Made by a program: the position numbers and the translations under genes. A stretch of 8,037 bases of DNA from Planctomycetota bacterium (GTDB lineage Bacteria > Planctomycetota > Phycisphaerae > WQYP01): NCBI GenBank assembly GCA_021805585.1, contig JAJZEY010000580.1:1-8037 (forward strand), in the 5' to 3' direction. The notes under the pieces are model-generated. The model made no database searches. It was not told where the DNA came from and worked only from the letters and a program-made list of their open reading frames with translations. Shown here piece after piece: positions 1 to 6,045 of the stretch; within the stretch, counting starts at the first letter, position 1; each line of letters starts with the position of its first letter.

Positions 1-14
1 CAAAATTGGGCCGA

Positions 15-458
15 TTAAGACAATTGAACATCGGCGGCCCAGCCCTCTTTAAGCCAAGTGTTGGGGATACGTTCCTTACACTTTGGATCAGACAGCGTTT
101 CCTTGAATTCCACACCCACGCGGTAGCCGCCGTCCGGAAGCGACGCGCAGAAGCAAACGCGGCAAAGCACCAGCATTCCGCCACCCTCTTTGAATTGGAG
201 GGGCACCACGACGAATTCGTTCAGATAAAGCCGCCGCCGGGTCACAAAGCCAAGCCCCTGAAGCGACGCATCTTCGCTGACAATTTTGAAACTCGCCCCG
301 CGCGGATTAGCCGGGCGCGGAAGTCGCTTAAGCCACATGAACTGGCGCACGGGCTGGCGCCGGTGACGCCGTCCGTAAATAAGACCTTCGGTCTTTAATT
401 CTGAAAGAACGGAGACAATCTGCCTTCGTTCCGCTTTGGACAATTGAATCGCACTCAC
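15..458 (-). CDS. PilZ-domain protein, probable c-di-GMP receptor
   Basis: A 147-residue soluble protein. An N-terminal helical stretch (residues 1-28, many charged residues) leads into a PilZ-like domain. The two signature pieces of PilZ c-di-GMP binding are visible: an RxxxR element (R34 to R38, in RQPVR) and a D/NxSxxG element (D63-A-S65-L-Q-G68), followed by beta-strand-rich sequence ending in YRVGVEF near residues 112-118. By family knowledge such proteins bind cyclic di-GMP in the cytoplasm and pass the signal to motility, exopolysaccharide or gene expression; the target here cannot be read from the sequence. The start is GTG at 456-458, chosen because GGAG lies seven bases upstream on the minus strand; an upstream GATAAT (minus, 499-494) could be its -10 box, but no good -35 is present. 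The next gene to the right points away from it, so it is not in an operon with anything visible. Domain assignment is good; specific role unknown. Confidence 0.72.
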   Translation of the reverse strand: MSAIQLSKAERRQIVSVLSELKTEGLIYGRRHRRQPVRQFMWLKRLPRPANPRGASFKIVSEDASLQGLGFVTRRRLYLNEFVVVPLQFKEGGGMLVLCRVCFCASLPDGGYRVGVEFKETLSDPKCKERIPNTWLKEGWAADVQLS

Positions 459-1031
459 TTAACTGCTCCGCTGTGGTTACACTTCCAGCCCTAATTATCG
501 AACCAATGACCCGTGGAAGTTTACGAAATTTTCCGAAATGGATGATTAACTTTAATTTCACATTCACGTTTATTTTTCTTGCACGATTATTCACCTTAAA
601 TATCGATGGCATATAATTTTATAGGAATTGTCCCACCTGTCGAACACACGATATTTTCACTGAATATTGGCTATTATTGGACTGTTGAACTGAAAATTCA
701 CATTGGCGAAATACTTTTATCCGAATGGATTTCTAGAAGATTTTGACCCATTTTTTACCCCGGCACCCAAATTTCAGCCGAGCGTGACACACTTGTCCAA
801 AATGTCGGCTTTCCGCAAACAACTTGCCCGCCGCGCCAAACCAGTGTTTACTAGATACCGCGAGTATCCGGCAGCAAGTCTGCCAGACCAAGTGCATGGC
901 CATGGACGTTCGATGACGCCCCAATATGCGGAACCATACAGGAGCACTGCGGCAGCCTGGCGTTCCGTCAAGCCTGCAAATTAGGGTTAGGGTTGACGTA
1001 GGGCCAAAAATATCCTTCCGAGGAGCCACCG
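459..1031. other. AT-rich intergenic region without a convincing gene
   Basis: About 570 bases between the divergent PilZ gene and lpxB. The left part (about 480-720) is clearly more AT-rich than the flanking genes. It contains a 7-base inverted repeat (ACTTCCA at 481-487, TGGAAGT at 514-520) and a plus-strand promoter-like pair (see separate entry). An open frame of 93 codons runs from a TTG at 703 to 984, but it has no Shine-Dalgarno sequence and a composition that resembles no family I know. Two and a half TTAGGG-like units sit at 981-994. The stretch may be a long lpxB leader or decayed sequence; neither is shown. Confidence 0.5.
590..617 (+). promoter_or_regulatory. Candidate sigma-70 type promoter
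   Basis: A perfect TATAAT at 612-617 is preceded, with a 16-base spacer, by TTCACC (590-595), which matches four of six positions of TTGACA. It sits in AT-rich DNA and faces lpxB, so it could give an lpxB transcript with a leader of about 400 bases. A TATAAT can arise by chance in AT-rich DNA. Confidence 0.35.
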
Positions 1032-1034
1032 ATT
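1020..1034 (+). promoter_or_regulatory. Ribosome binding site deciding an ATT start for lpxB
   Basis: GAGGAG at 1020-1025 is a strong Shine-Dalgarno sequence. It is followed by six bases and then ATT at 1032-1034, which is in frame with lpxB and places the start exactly where the family's N-terminal beta strand begins. No ATG, GTG or TTG lies in the lpxB frame between the in-frame TAG stop at 999-1001 and the TTG at 1083, and that TTG falls inside the conserved N-terminal motif. CTG at 1044 is the only other near-cognate option nearby, but its spacing from GAGGAG is 18 bases. Confidence 0.6.
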
Positions 1035-2240
1035 AAAAGCCCCCTGTTTTTTCTTTCCGCAGCGGAACACAGTGCGGACGCTTTGGGCGCGGCGCTTATT
1101 ACCGCGCTGCGGACGGAATTTCCCGATGCCCGCTTTCGCGGCGTCGGTGGGGCGAAAATGGCGGCCGCCGGTTGCCGGCTATTAGCCGACCCGACCAAAA
1201 ATTCCGCCATGCTGCTGGGCGCGCTTTCGCAAATCGGATTCTGGTTGAAGCTGCTAAAAAAAATTGAAGAGGATATTCGTCAGCATGGCCCGGCGGTGGT
1301 TATCCCCATCGACTCACCGCCCGTGAACATTCGGGTATCGCGACTGGCCCATCGGTTGGGCATTCCGGTCTGTTATTATGTAGCCCCGCAATTGTGGGCG
1401 TGGGCACCGTGGCGGATTTCCAAATTAATCGGCGTGGTGGATACGCTTTGCTGCGTCCTGCCGTTTGAGGAAGACTATTTTCGCCAGCGACATGTCCACG
1501 CGGTGTATGTGGGCCATCCACTGTTTGATTCCGCCGCGCCATTAGCCGCTGAAAAGCCGCTCGCAATTCCTTCCGGCCGACCGCCGATCCGGCAATCAAC
1601 TGCCGGACGAGAGGACGCGCCGCTGCCTTTAGCCCCGATAAAGCTGGCACTGCTGCCGGGTTCCCGCCGGGCTGAAGTGCAGGGAAATTTGCCGCCCATG
1701 CTGGACGTGGTGCGTCAGGTGCGCGGCCGCATGAGTCAGGCGGCCTTTGCCATTGCGGCCGCGGATGACAGCCGGGCCTGGCAGATTCGCACCCTTCTTC
1801 GCGCCAAAGGGGAAGTCGCGGAAGTGCGTACCGGCATGACGGATGCGATTATCGACTGGGCGGATGTGGTATTGACGGTCAGCGGAACCGCGACTCTGCA
1901 AGTGGCCAGTCGGCATAAACCGATGGTGGTCATGTACGCCCTGGCGGCGTGGAAGTGGAAGCTGGTGGGGCAATTCCTGGTGCAGAGCCGCCATTTATCG
2001 CTGGTAAACATTCTGGCCGATCGGGAACTTGTGCCGGAATTCATGCCGTTTTACGGTTCGAGCCGCCCGCTGGCCCGGAAAGTTCTGGAGCTTCTGGAAA
2101 ATACGAACAAGCGAGCCGCCATGGCTGGGGAACTCCGCGATCTGACCGGTCCCATGCGTGCATTTTCCCGCCAGATGCCCGCCAGCCGCCGGGTGGCTCT
2201 GGAAGCCGCCCGGCTGATGACGGCGCGTGACAAAACCTGA
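1032..2240 (+). CDS. lpxB: Lipid-A-disaccharide synthase LpxB, probable ATT start
   Basis: LpxB (glycosyltransferase family 19) joins UDP-2,3-diacylglucosamine and lipid X into the lipid A disaccharide at the inner face of the cytoplasmic membrane. With the ATT start the protein has 402 residues, close to the family's usual 380-400. Visible family marks in order: an N-terminal strand with SAAEHSADALGA (residues 9-20, matching the usual SAGEPSGDLHGA), GVGGAKMAAAG, IDSPPVN (matching IDxPxxN), PQLWAWAPWR, LPFEEDYF, VGHPLFD, LPGSRRAEV and SGTATLQ followed by KPMVVMY and a VPEF motif. A poorly conserved, Pro/Arg-rich insert lies between VGHPLFD and LPGSRRAEV. Both glycines of the N-terminal motif are alanine here, and the usual E of SGTATLE is Q. 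No other lpx gene is in the window; it converges with uvrC downstream. Family assignment is firm; the start codon is inferred from the Shine-Dalgarno sequence and homology. A gene caller restricted to ATG/GTG/TTG would begin at 1083 and lose 17 conserved residues. Confidence 0.92.
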   Translation: MKSPLFFLSAAEHSADALGAALITALRTEFPDARFRGVGGAKMAAAGCRLLADPTKNSAMLLGALSQIGFWLKLLKKIEEDIRQHGPAVVIPIDSPPVNIRVSRLAHRLGIPVCYYVAPQLWAWAPWRISKLIGVVDTLCCVLPFEEDYFRQRHVHAVYVGHPLFDSAAPLAAEKPLAIPSGRPPIRQSTAGREDAPLPLAPIKLALLPGSRRAEVQGNLPPMLDVVRQVRGRMSQAAFAIAAADDSRAWQIRTLLRAKGEVAEVRTGMTDAIIDWADVVLTVSGTATLQVASRHKPMVVMYALAAWKWKLVGQFLVQSRHLSLVNILADRELVPEFMPFYGSSRPLARKVLELLENTNKRAAMAGELRDLTGPMRAFSRQMPASRRVALEAARLMTARDKT

Positions 2241-2274
2241 AGCTTCAAGCAGGCTGGCGGGCATACAATCGCCG

Positions 2275-2307
2275 GTGCGCATACACGCACATAAAATCTT
2301 TATATTT
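2275..2307 (+). terminator. Weak candidate terminator after lpxB
   Basis: A short hairpin, GTGCG (2275-2279) paired with CGCAC (2286-2290) around a six-base loop, is followed by AT-rich sequence with scattered T runs rather than a clean U tract. It lies 35 bases past the lpxB stop in the 103-base convergent spacer with uvrC. The stem is only five pairs, so this is a weak call. Confidence 0.25.
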
Positions 2308-2343
2308 TGGCACCAGATGATGCATTGCATAATAGTATCCGCA

Positions 2344-4149
2344 TCACTTTTTTTCCGACATTCGCCGTATGTCTTCCACGGTTAATATTTTCACTTCCGA
2401 CATTTCGGCGGCAGTGGATTGCGCATGTTCCTCCGGCAATTCGGCGGGGGCTTTGCTTTCGGATTTTTCGCCCGTTCCCATCGCGGTTGCCCGCCCGTCG
2501 GCGGCCCGGCCCTTCTTTTTTTTGTCCGGCTTTTTGACGGCAAAAGTGTCCTGAAATTGGCGCCGGGCAATCAGCAGATGATGATACCCTTGGGCGAACC
2601 GATGCGCTTCATCGCGGGCGAATTGCAATAATTTCAGTGCCGCGTTTGTACGCGATAGCTTAAATGGCACCGGCCGGTCTTGAACATACACTTCCTCTTC
2701 CCGTTTGGCTAAGCTGATGAGCATCGGTGGCTTAACCTCCATTTCGGAAAAAGCGCCTTGCGCCGCGTGAAGCTGGCCGATCCCGCCATCAATCAGAATG
2801 ACATCCGGATACAGTTCCTGACCAACGCCGGCATTTCGATACCGGCGGGAAACAACTTCGGCGATGCACTTGTAATCATCGATTCCGGTGACTCCCCTGA
2901 TACGAAACCGCTTGTAACCCTCCTTAAACGGACGGCCATCCATAAAGCAGACTTGGGAGCCAACCGTGGCCTCTCCCTGAAAATGGGCAATATCAATGGC
3001 CTCAATCCAGCGGACCGGATGGGGCAGGGCAAGAATTTCCTGCAGTTGCCGCGCCCCGGCCTGATGATCCTGAAAAAACAGCTCCGGCTGCATTTCCTTC
3101 GCCCCTTTTCCGCGGTGCGATAGCGCACGCAGGGCCTTAATCTGGTCGCGCAGAGCCGCAGCCTGTTCAAAATCCAGCGCGGCCGACGCCGCCTCCATCT
3201 GGCGGGTCATTTCACGAAGGGCGTCTCCGCGACTTGATTCCAGAAATTTCTTCAGCCGGTCTATATCGGCCCGGTAATCTTCCGGGCTGATTTTCCCCGC
3301 GCACGGTGCCGTGCACTGGCGAATATTGTAAAGCAGGCACGGGCGGAAAAAGCGGTTCTTGGGGTTATCCGCCCGAATTTCCAGTTCACAGGTGCGGAAC
3401 TTGAAACCTCGCTGCATGTAAATCAGTGCTTCTTTCAGCGCAAAGCCGTTGATGAATGGCCCATACAGCCGCGTACCGCTTTCCTTCGGCTGCCGGGTCA
3501 CATACACGCCGGGATAGTCATCACGGATGGTAATTTCCAGGTAAGGGTAACTTTTCCCATCGCTAAGCCGCGCATTGAATCGCGGCTTTATATCTTTTAT
3601 CAGCCGATTTTCAATCAGAAGGGCCTCCACTTCCGAATCGCAGATAAGCGTGTCAAAGTCCGCCACGTAATCCAGCAGCTTTTGTTTAACGGGTCCAAGA
3701 TCGGTGGACGCAATAAAATAGCTGCTTATCCGGTTGCGAAGCGTTCGCGATTTTCCCACGTAAATCACAACCCCACGGGCATCTTTCATCAGATAGACGC
3801 CCGGCGACAAGGGCAAGGCCCGGCCCTTTTCATGCAGGCGGGCGAGCCGACCGGCGGCGGGTTCATCCGGCAAAGGAAGCAGCACCTCGCCGGTGGGAAT
3901 TTCCTGGACAATTTCCTCATCAAAGTCGTCGCTGGCCGGTTCGGAAGCCACCGCACCGAGATCATTTACCGTACCGCGGGTGTCGTTCACCGCACCGCCG
4001 GCGGTGGACTGTGCCGCCCGCCTGTCACTATCTTCCGGCGGCTGAATCACCGGCAGAGACATGACCGATGGAGGCGCGTTTGGCCCGCAGTCTGCCTCTT
4101 CGACCGGTGGAGCAGAACGTGACTTCCTTTTTTTTCCCTTTTCTTTCAT
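2344..4149 (-). CDS. uvrC: UvrC-type excinuclease subunit with unusual architecture
   Basis: UvrC makes the dual incision in UvrABC nucleotide excision repair. Order of parts in the 601 residues: a Pro/Ala/Glu-rich extension (1-112) that is not part of normal UvrC; the GIY-YIG nuclease (about 114-195) with Y119, Y130, R138 and E180 as likely catalytic residues; four cysteines (254, 271, 279, 283; spacing 16, 7, 3) where UvrC binds an iron-sulfur cluster; a UVR motif for UvrB contact (about 308-342); and the RNase H-like nuclease with D386, D454 and H516 as its DDH set. Two usual parts are absent: roughly 100 residues between the UVR motif and the second nuclease, and the C-terminal tandem helix-hairpin-helix. 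The protein instead ends in a lysine-rich, then low-complexity tail (539-601). Both catalytic centres look intact, so I expect an active enzyme with altered DNA contacts. The ATG start has no Shine-Dalgarno sequence, and a TATAAT lies just upstream, so the mRNA may be leaderless; a start further inside the extension is possible. It is divergent from the Nudix gene. Confidence 0.93.
   Translation of the reverse strand: MKEKGKKRKSRSAPPVEEADCGPNAPPSVMSLPVIQPPEDSDRRAAQSTAGGAVNDTRGTVNDLGAVASEPASDDFDEEIVQEIPTGEVLLPLPDEPAAGRLARLHEKGRALPLSPGVYLMKDARGVVIYVGKSRTLRNRISSYFIASTDLGPVKQKLLDYVADFDTLICDSEVEALLIENRLIKDIKPRFNARLSDGKSYPYLEITIRDDYPGVYVTRQPKESGTRLYGPFINGFALKEALIYMQRGFKFRTCELEIRADNPKNRFFRPCLLYNIRQCTAPCAGKISPEDYRADIDRLKKFLESSRGDALREMTRQMEAASAALDFEQAAALRDQIKALRALSHRGKGAKEMQPELFFQDHQAGARQLQEILALPHPVRWIEAIDIAHFQGEATVGSQVCFMDGRPFKEGYKRFRIRGVTGIDDYKCIAEVVSRRYRNAGVGQELYPDVILIDGGIGQLHAAQGAFSEMEVKPPMLISLAKREEEVYVQDRPVPFKLSRTNAALKLLQFARDEAHRFAQGYHHLLIARRQFQDTFAVKKPDKKKKGRAADGRATAMGTGEKSESKAPAELPEEHAQSTAAEMSEVKILTVEDIRRMSEKK
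3949..3996 (-). repeat. Imperfect short tandem repeat in the uvrC extension
   Basis: Residues 52-67 of the UvrC extension read as two and a bit copies of a G-(A/T)-V-N-D unit: GAVNDTR, GTVNDL, GAV. At DNA level the plus strand shows the ACCGCACCG / ACCGTACCG motif recurring. The units differ in length (seven and six codons) and in synonymous bases, so this is an old or imprecise duplication, in frame and within a probably disordered segment. Confidence 0.45.
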
Positions 4150-4157
4150 TTCACATT

Positions 4158-4187
4158 ATTATAGGGAGTGCGTCGTGCCGATGTTAG
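4158..4187 (-). promoter_or_regulatory. uvrC promoter, implying a leaderless or near-leaderless mRNA
   Basis: On the minus strand a perfect TATAAT (plus coordinates 4163 down to 4158) is preceded, across an 18-base spacer, by CTAACA (4187 down to 4182), which matches four of six positions of TTGACA. The -10 box ends eight bases before the ATG at 4149-4147, so transcription would begin at or within a few bases of the start codon. This fits the absence of any Shine-Dalgarno sequence there. Confidence 0.5.
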
Positions 4188-4220
4188 AGTGTATGAGAAA
4201 TAATTAAAGGTTTAACGTTC

Positions 4221-4760
4221 ATGACCATTCCACAGCAGAACCCGGACACGGACAAGGTCCTTTACCATGGTCAGCGGATGGACCTTCTGCTGCGAACGGT
4301 GCGTACGGCCGGGGGGAAACAGATTGTCCGCGAAGTTGTGTGGCATCCCGGGGCGGTCATTATTCTGCCGGTTCTGCGCGATGGGTCCATTGTGATGATC
4401 CGGAACCTTCGCCATACCCTTGGTGAAGAACTCTGGGAACTGCCCGCCGGCACATTGGAAAAAGGCGAAGACCCCGCATTGTGTGCCGGCCGGGAACTTG
4501 TCGAAGAAACCGGCTATCATTCAAAAAGAATTCTGTCGCTTGGCTGGTTTTATACTTCGCCCGGAATTCTGACTGAAAAAATGTTTGCGTTTCTGGCGAC
4601 CGACCTGACCCCCGGCGCGCAGGCGCTGGAGGAAAATGAAACAATTACGACGGTTGTGTTAGCGCCAGCCGAAATAACGCGTATGATTAAGGACAATGAA
4701 ATTGTGGACGGGAAATCAATTGCCGTTCTGTTAAAATATTTGTCAACACCAGGTGGTTGA
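4221..4760 (+). CDS. Nudix hydrolase, ADP-ribose pyrophosphatase type
   Basis: A 179-residue cytoplasmic enzyme. The full Nudix box GX5EX7REUXEEXGU is present: G77, E83, then R91-E92-L-V-E95-E96-T-G98-Y; these glutamates bind the catalytic magnesium. The element SPGILTE (113-119), about 15 residues after the box, is the hallmark of the ADP-ribose pyrophosphatase branch (NudF/YqiE-like), which splits ADP-ribose into AMP and ribose-5-phosphate. The ELPAGTLEKGE run also fits that branch. The length is normal for the family. The start is ATG at 4221; upstream there is only a weak AAAGG about ten bases away. The M50 protease gene begins 45 bases after the stop, so the two are probably co-transcribed, with no obvious functional link. 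Substrate is inferred from motifs; related nucleoside diphosphate sugars are possible. Confidence 0.88.
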   Translation: MTIPQQNPDTDKVLYHGQRMDLLLRTVRTAGGKQIVREVVWHPGAVIILPVLRDGSIVMIRNLRHTLGEELWELPAGTLEKGEDPALCAGRELVEETGYHSKRILSLGWFYTSPGILTEKMFAFLATDLTPGAQALEENETITTVVLAPAEITRMIKDNEIVDGKSIAVLLKYLSTPGG

Positions 4761-4805
4761 CCAGTCGCAGGCCGGGCGGAATTTCGCGGCCAGAGGTAAT
4801 TAGCG

Positions 4806-5873
4806 GTGGCTCGCATGAGTTGGCGTGATAGAGATTATAACCGTACCGATGGCGGTGCGGGCAGCGGGTTCATGGGCGGTGGCGCGCTGGCCTTACTTAA
4901 TTATTCCCTGCCGCTGGGTTCCCCATTCGGCATTCGCATCCGTCTGCACTTCTGGCTGCTTTTGTTTATGGCGTTTCAGGCCATGCGAATGCTGCAAACC
5001 GATTATCCCGGACAGGTTGTCCTCCTCATATTCGCCACCCTGGCGGCGCTGCTCTGGCATGAAATGGGCCACCGCATTGGCGCACAATTTGTCGGCGGCC
5101 GCCATGACGATTTTCTGATCTGGCCGTCCGGCAACATGATTCCACCGATTCACCCACCGGGTGCGTGGCCAATGTTTATAGCGCAGGCGGGCGGCATTTT
5201 TGCCAATTTAAGTGCGGCCCTGGTATCCGGAAGTCTGCTGGCCGCGAACTGGCATTTGTCGCTGCCCCTATTGCTGAATCCGCTGGCACTGCTGGGTGCG
5301 GGGGCACCGTTCCACCCCTCGCTGGGAACCGGCGGATCATTTCTATTTTTGTTCTACTGGACCAATCTGGCGCTTATTTACATTAACCTGCTCCCCTATT
5401 ACTGGTTTGATGGTGCCTACCTTTTGCAGGCGATTTTATGGCCCATGACCGGTGCCTATCAGGCCATTAACGTGACCTGCATCGTGGGTATGGCGGTGGC
5501 GGTTCCCATGGCCTTGTTGGGCCTTTATGCCAAAGCCACGATGTTTCTTATCATGTCTGTTCTTCTGTTTTACAGTTGCGTGCAGCGGCGACGGCAGCTT
5601 CAGCAGGATGGACCGGCCATTATGGAACAACTGCTTTCCAATGGCGCGTCCATGCGCGATATCCCCAAAGAAAAGCGACAGATGCTGATCCGTCGCTGGT
5701 TACACTGGACTGGCCGCAAAACCCGCAGAGATCGTCTGGAACTTCGGCGGCTGGATAAAATTCTGGAAAAAGTTCACGACAAAGGGATGCACAGCCTGAC
5801 CTGGTTTGAAAAACGAGCGCTGCGCCGCGCCACCGCCCGCCAGCGCGATCAGGAACTCGCTTCCCGCCGATAA
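4806..5873 (+). CDS. M50 (site-2 protease) family intramembrane metalloprotease
   Basis: A 355-residue membrane protein. The zinc site is visible as HEMGH (85-89, HExxH), and the distal ligand motif is NLLPYYWFDGAYLL (194-207) with D202, matching the NxLPxxxxDG pattern of the family. About five to six hydrophobic segments (near 47-63, 70-91, 122-147, 151-168, 178-197 and 223-260) form the membrane core, opened by the FGIRIRLHFWLLL element typical of stand-alone S2P-like proteins. The basic cytoplasmic C-terminus (261-355) carries LDKILEKVHDKGMHSLTWFE (316-335), which resembles the tail found on many rhomboid proteases rather than anything in classical RseP or SpoIVFB. No PDZ or CBS domain is present. 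By family knowledge it cuts membrane-embedded substrates; the substrate is unknown. The GTG start at 4806 is chosen because AGAGG (4792-4796) lies nine bases upstream; ATG at 4815 is the alternative. Confidence 0.85.
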   Translation: MARMSWRDRDYNRTDGGAGSGFMGGGALALLNYSLPLGSPFGIRIRLHFWLLLFMAFQAMRMLQTDYPGQVVLLIFATLAALLWHEMGHRIGAQFVGGRHDDFLIWPSGNMIPPIHPPGAWPMFIAQAGGIFANLSAALVSGSLLAANWHLSLPLLLNPLALLGAGAPFHPSLGTGGSFLFLFYWTNLALIYINLLPYYWFDGAYLLQAILWPMTGAYQAINVTCIVGMAVAVPMALLGLYAKATMFLIMSVLLFYSCVQRRRQLQQDGPAIMEQLLSNGASMRDIPKEKRQMLIRRWLHWTGRKTRRDRLELRRLDKILEKVHDKGMHSLTWFEKRALRRATARQRDQELASRR

Positions 5874-6045
5874 GCGACGCGCATTATTACCAACGCTTCA
5901 TTCGTCTTAACTTTATCCAAAGGTAATGCGCCGATCCTTGTTGTTTTTTGCGCGGAAGGATTCAGGCCAATAGCCAAACTTTGAAGCCAATTTGCAAGAG
6001 ATTTTCGTTATTGCCTGCCGCCCCTCACCCGGTCCGCGGACCGTA
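5874..6045. other. Convergent intergenic spacer with inverted repeats
   Basis: This is the 172-base gap between the ends of the protease and nasS-like genes. On the plus strand GCGC-ATTATTACC (5879-5891) can pair with GGTAATGCGC (5922-5931) with a small bulge and a 30-base loop, followed by a T-rich run at 5939-5949. ATCCTT (5934-5939) also pairs with AAGGAT (5956-5961). Either could slow or end transcription leaving the protease gene, but neither is a textbook terminator. A separate perfect palindrome sits at 6030-6043. No gene is seen. Confidence 0.35.
6030..6043. repeat. 14-base perfect palindrome just after the nasS-like stop
   Basis: CGGTCCGCGGACCG is perfectly self-complementary. It begins two bases past the minus-strand stop codon of the nasS-like gene, so as RNA it could form a five-pair GC-rich stem with a four-base loop and help end that transcript. 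There is no U tract after it on the minus strand. As DNA it could equally be a protein-binding site. Confidence 0.45.

Noticed and set aside
328..612. A 94-codon minus-strand open frame overlapping the PilZ gene start
   Set aside because: It overlaps the well-supported PilZ coding sequence in another frame and matches no family.
703..984. A 93-codon plus-strand open frame beginning with TTG in the AT-rich gap
   Set aside because: No Shine-Dalgarno sequence, no recognisable domain, weak start codon and an unremarkable composition; the opposite strand is also open over the same bases, so openness is not evidence.
2318..2346. TGATGC / GCATCA inverted repeat overlapping the uvrC stop codon
   Set aside because: Only six pairs around a 17-base loop with no T run on the minus strand after it; likely chance.
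2758..3123. A 121-codon plus-strand frame inside uvrC
   Set aside because: Antisense of the conserved UvrC nuclease region; no family resemblance.
5934..5961. ATCCTT / AAGGAT hairpin as a terminator of the protease gene
   Set aside because: Six pairs with a 16-base loop and the T run inside the loop rather than after the stem; not a credible intrinsic terminator alone.
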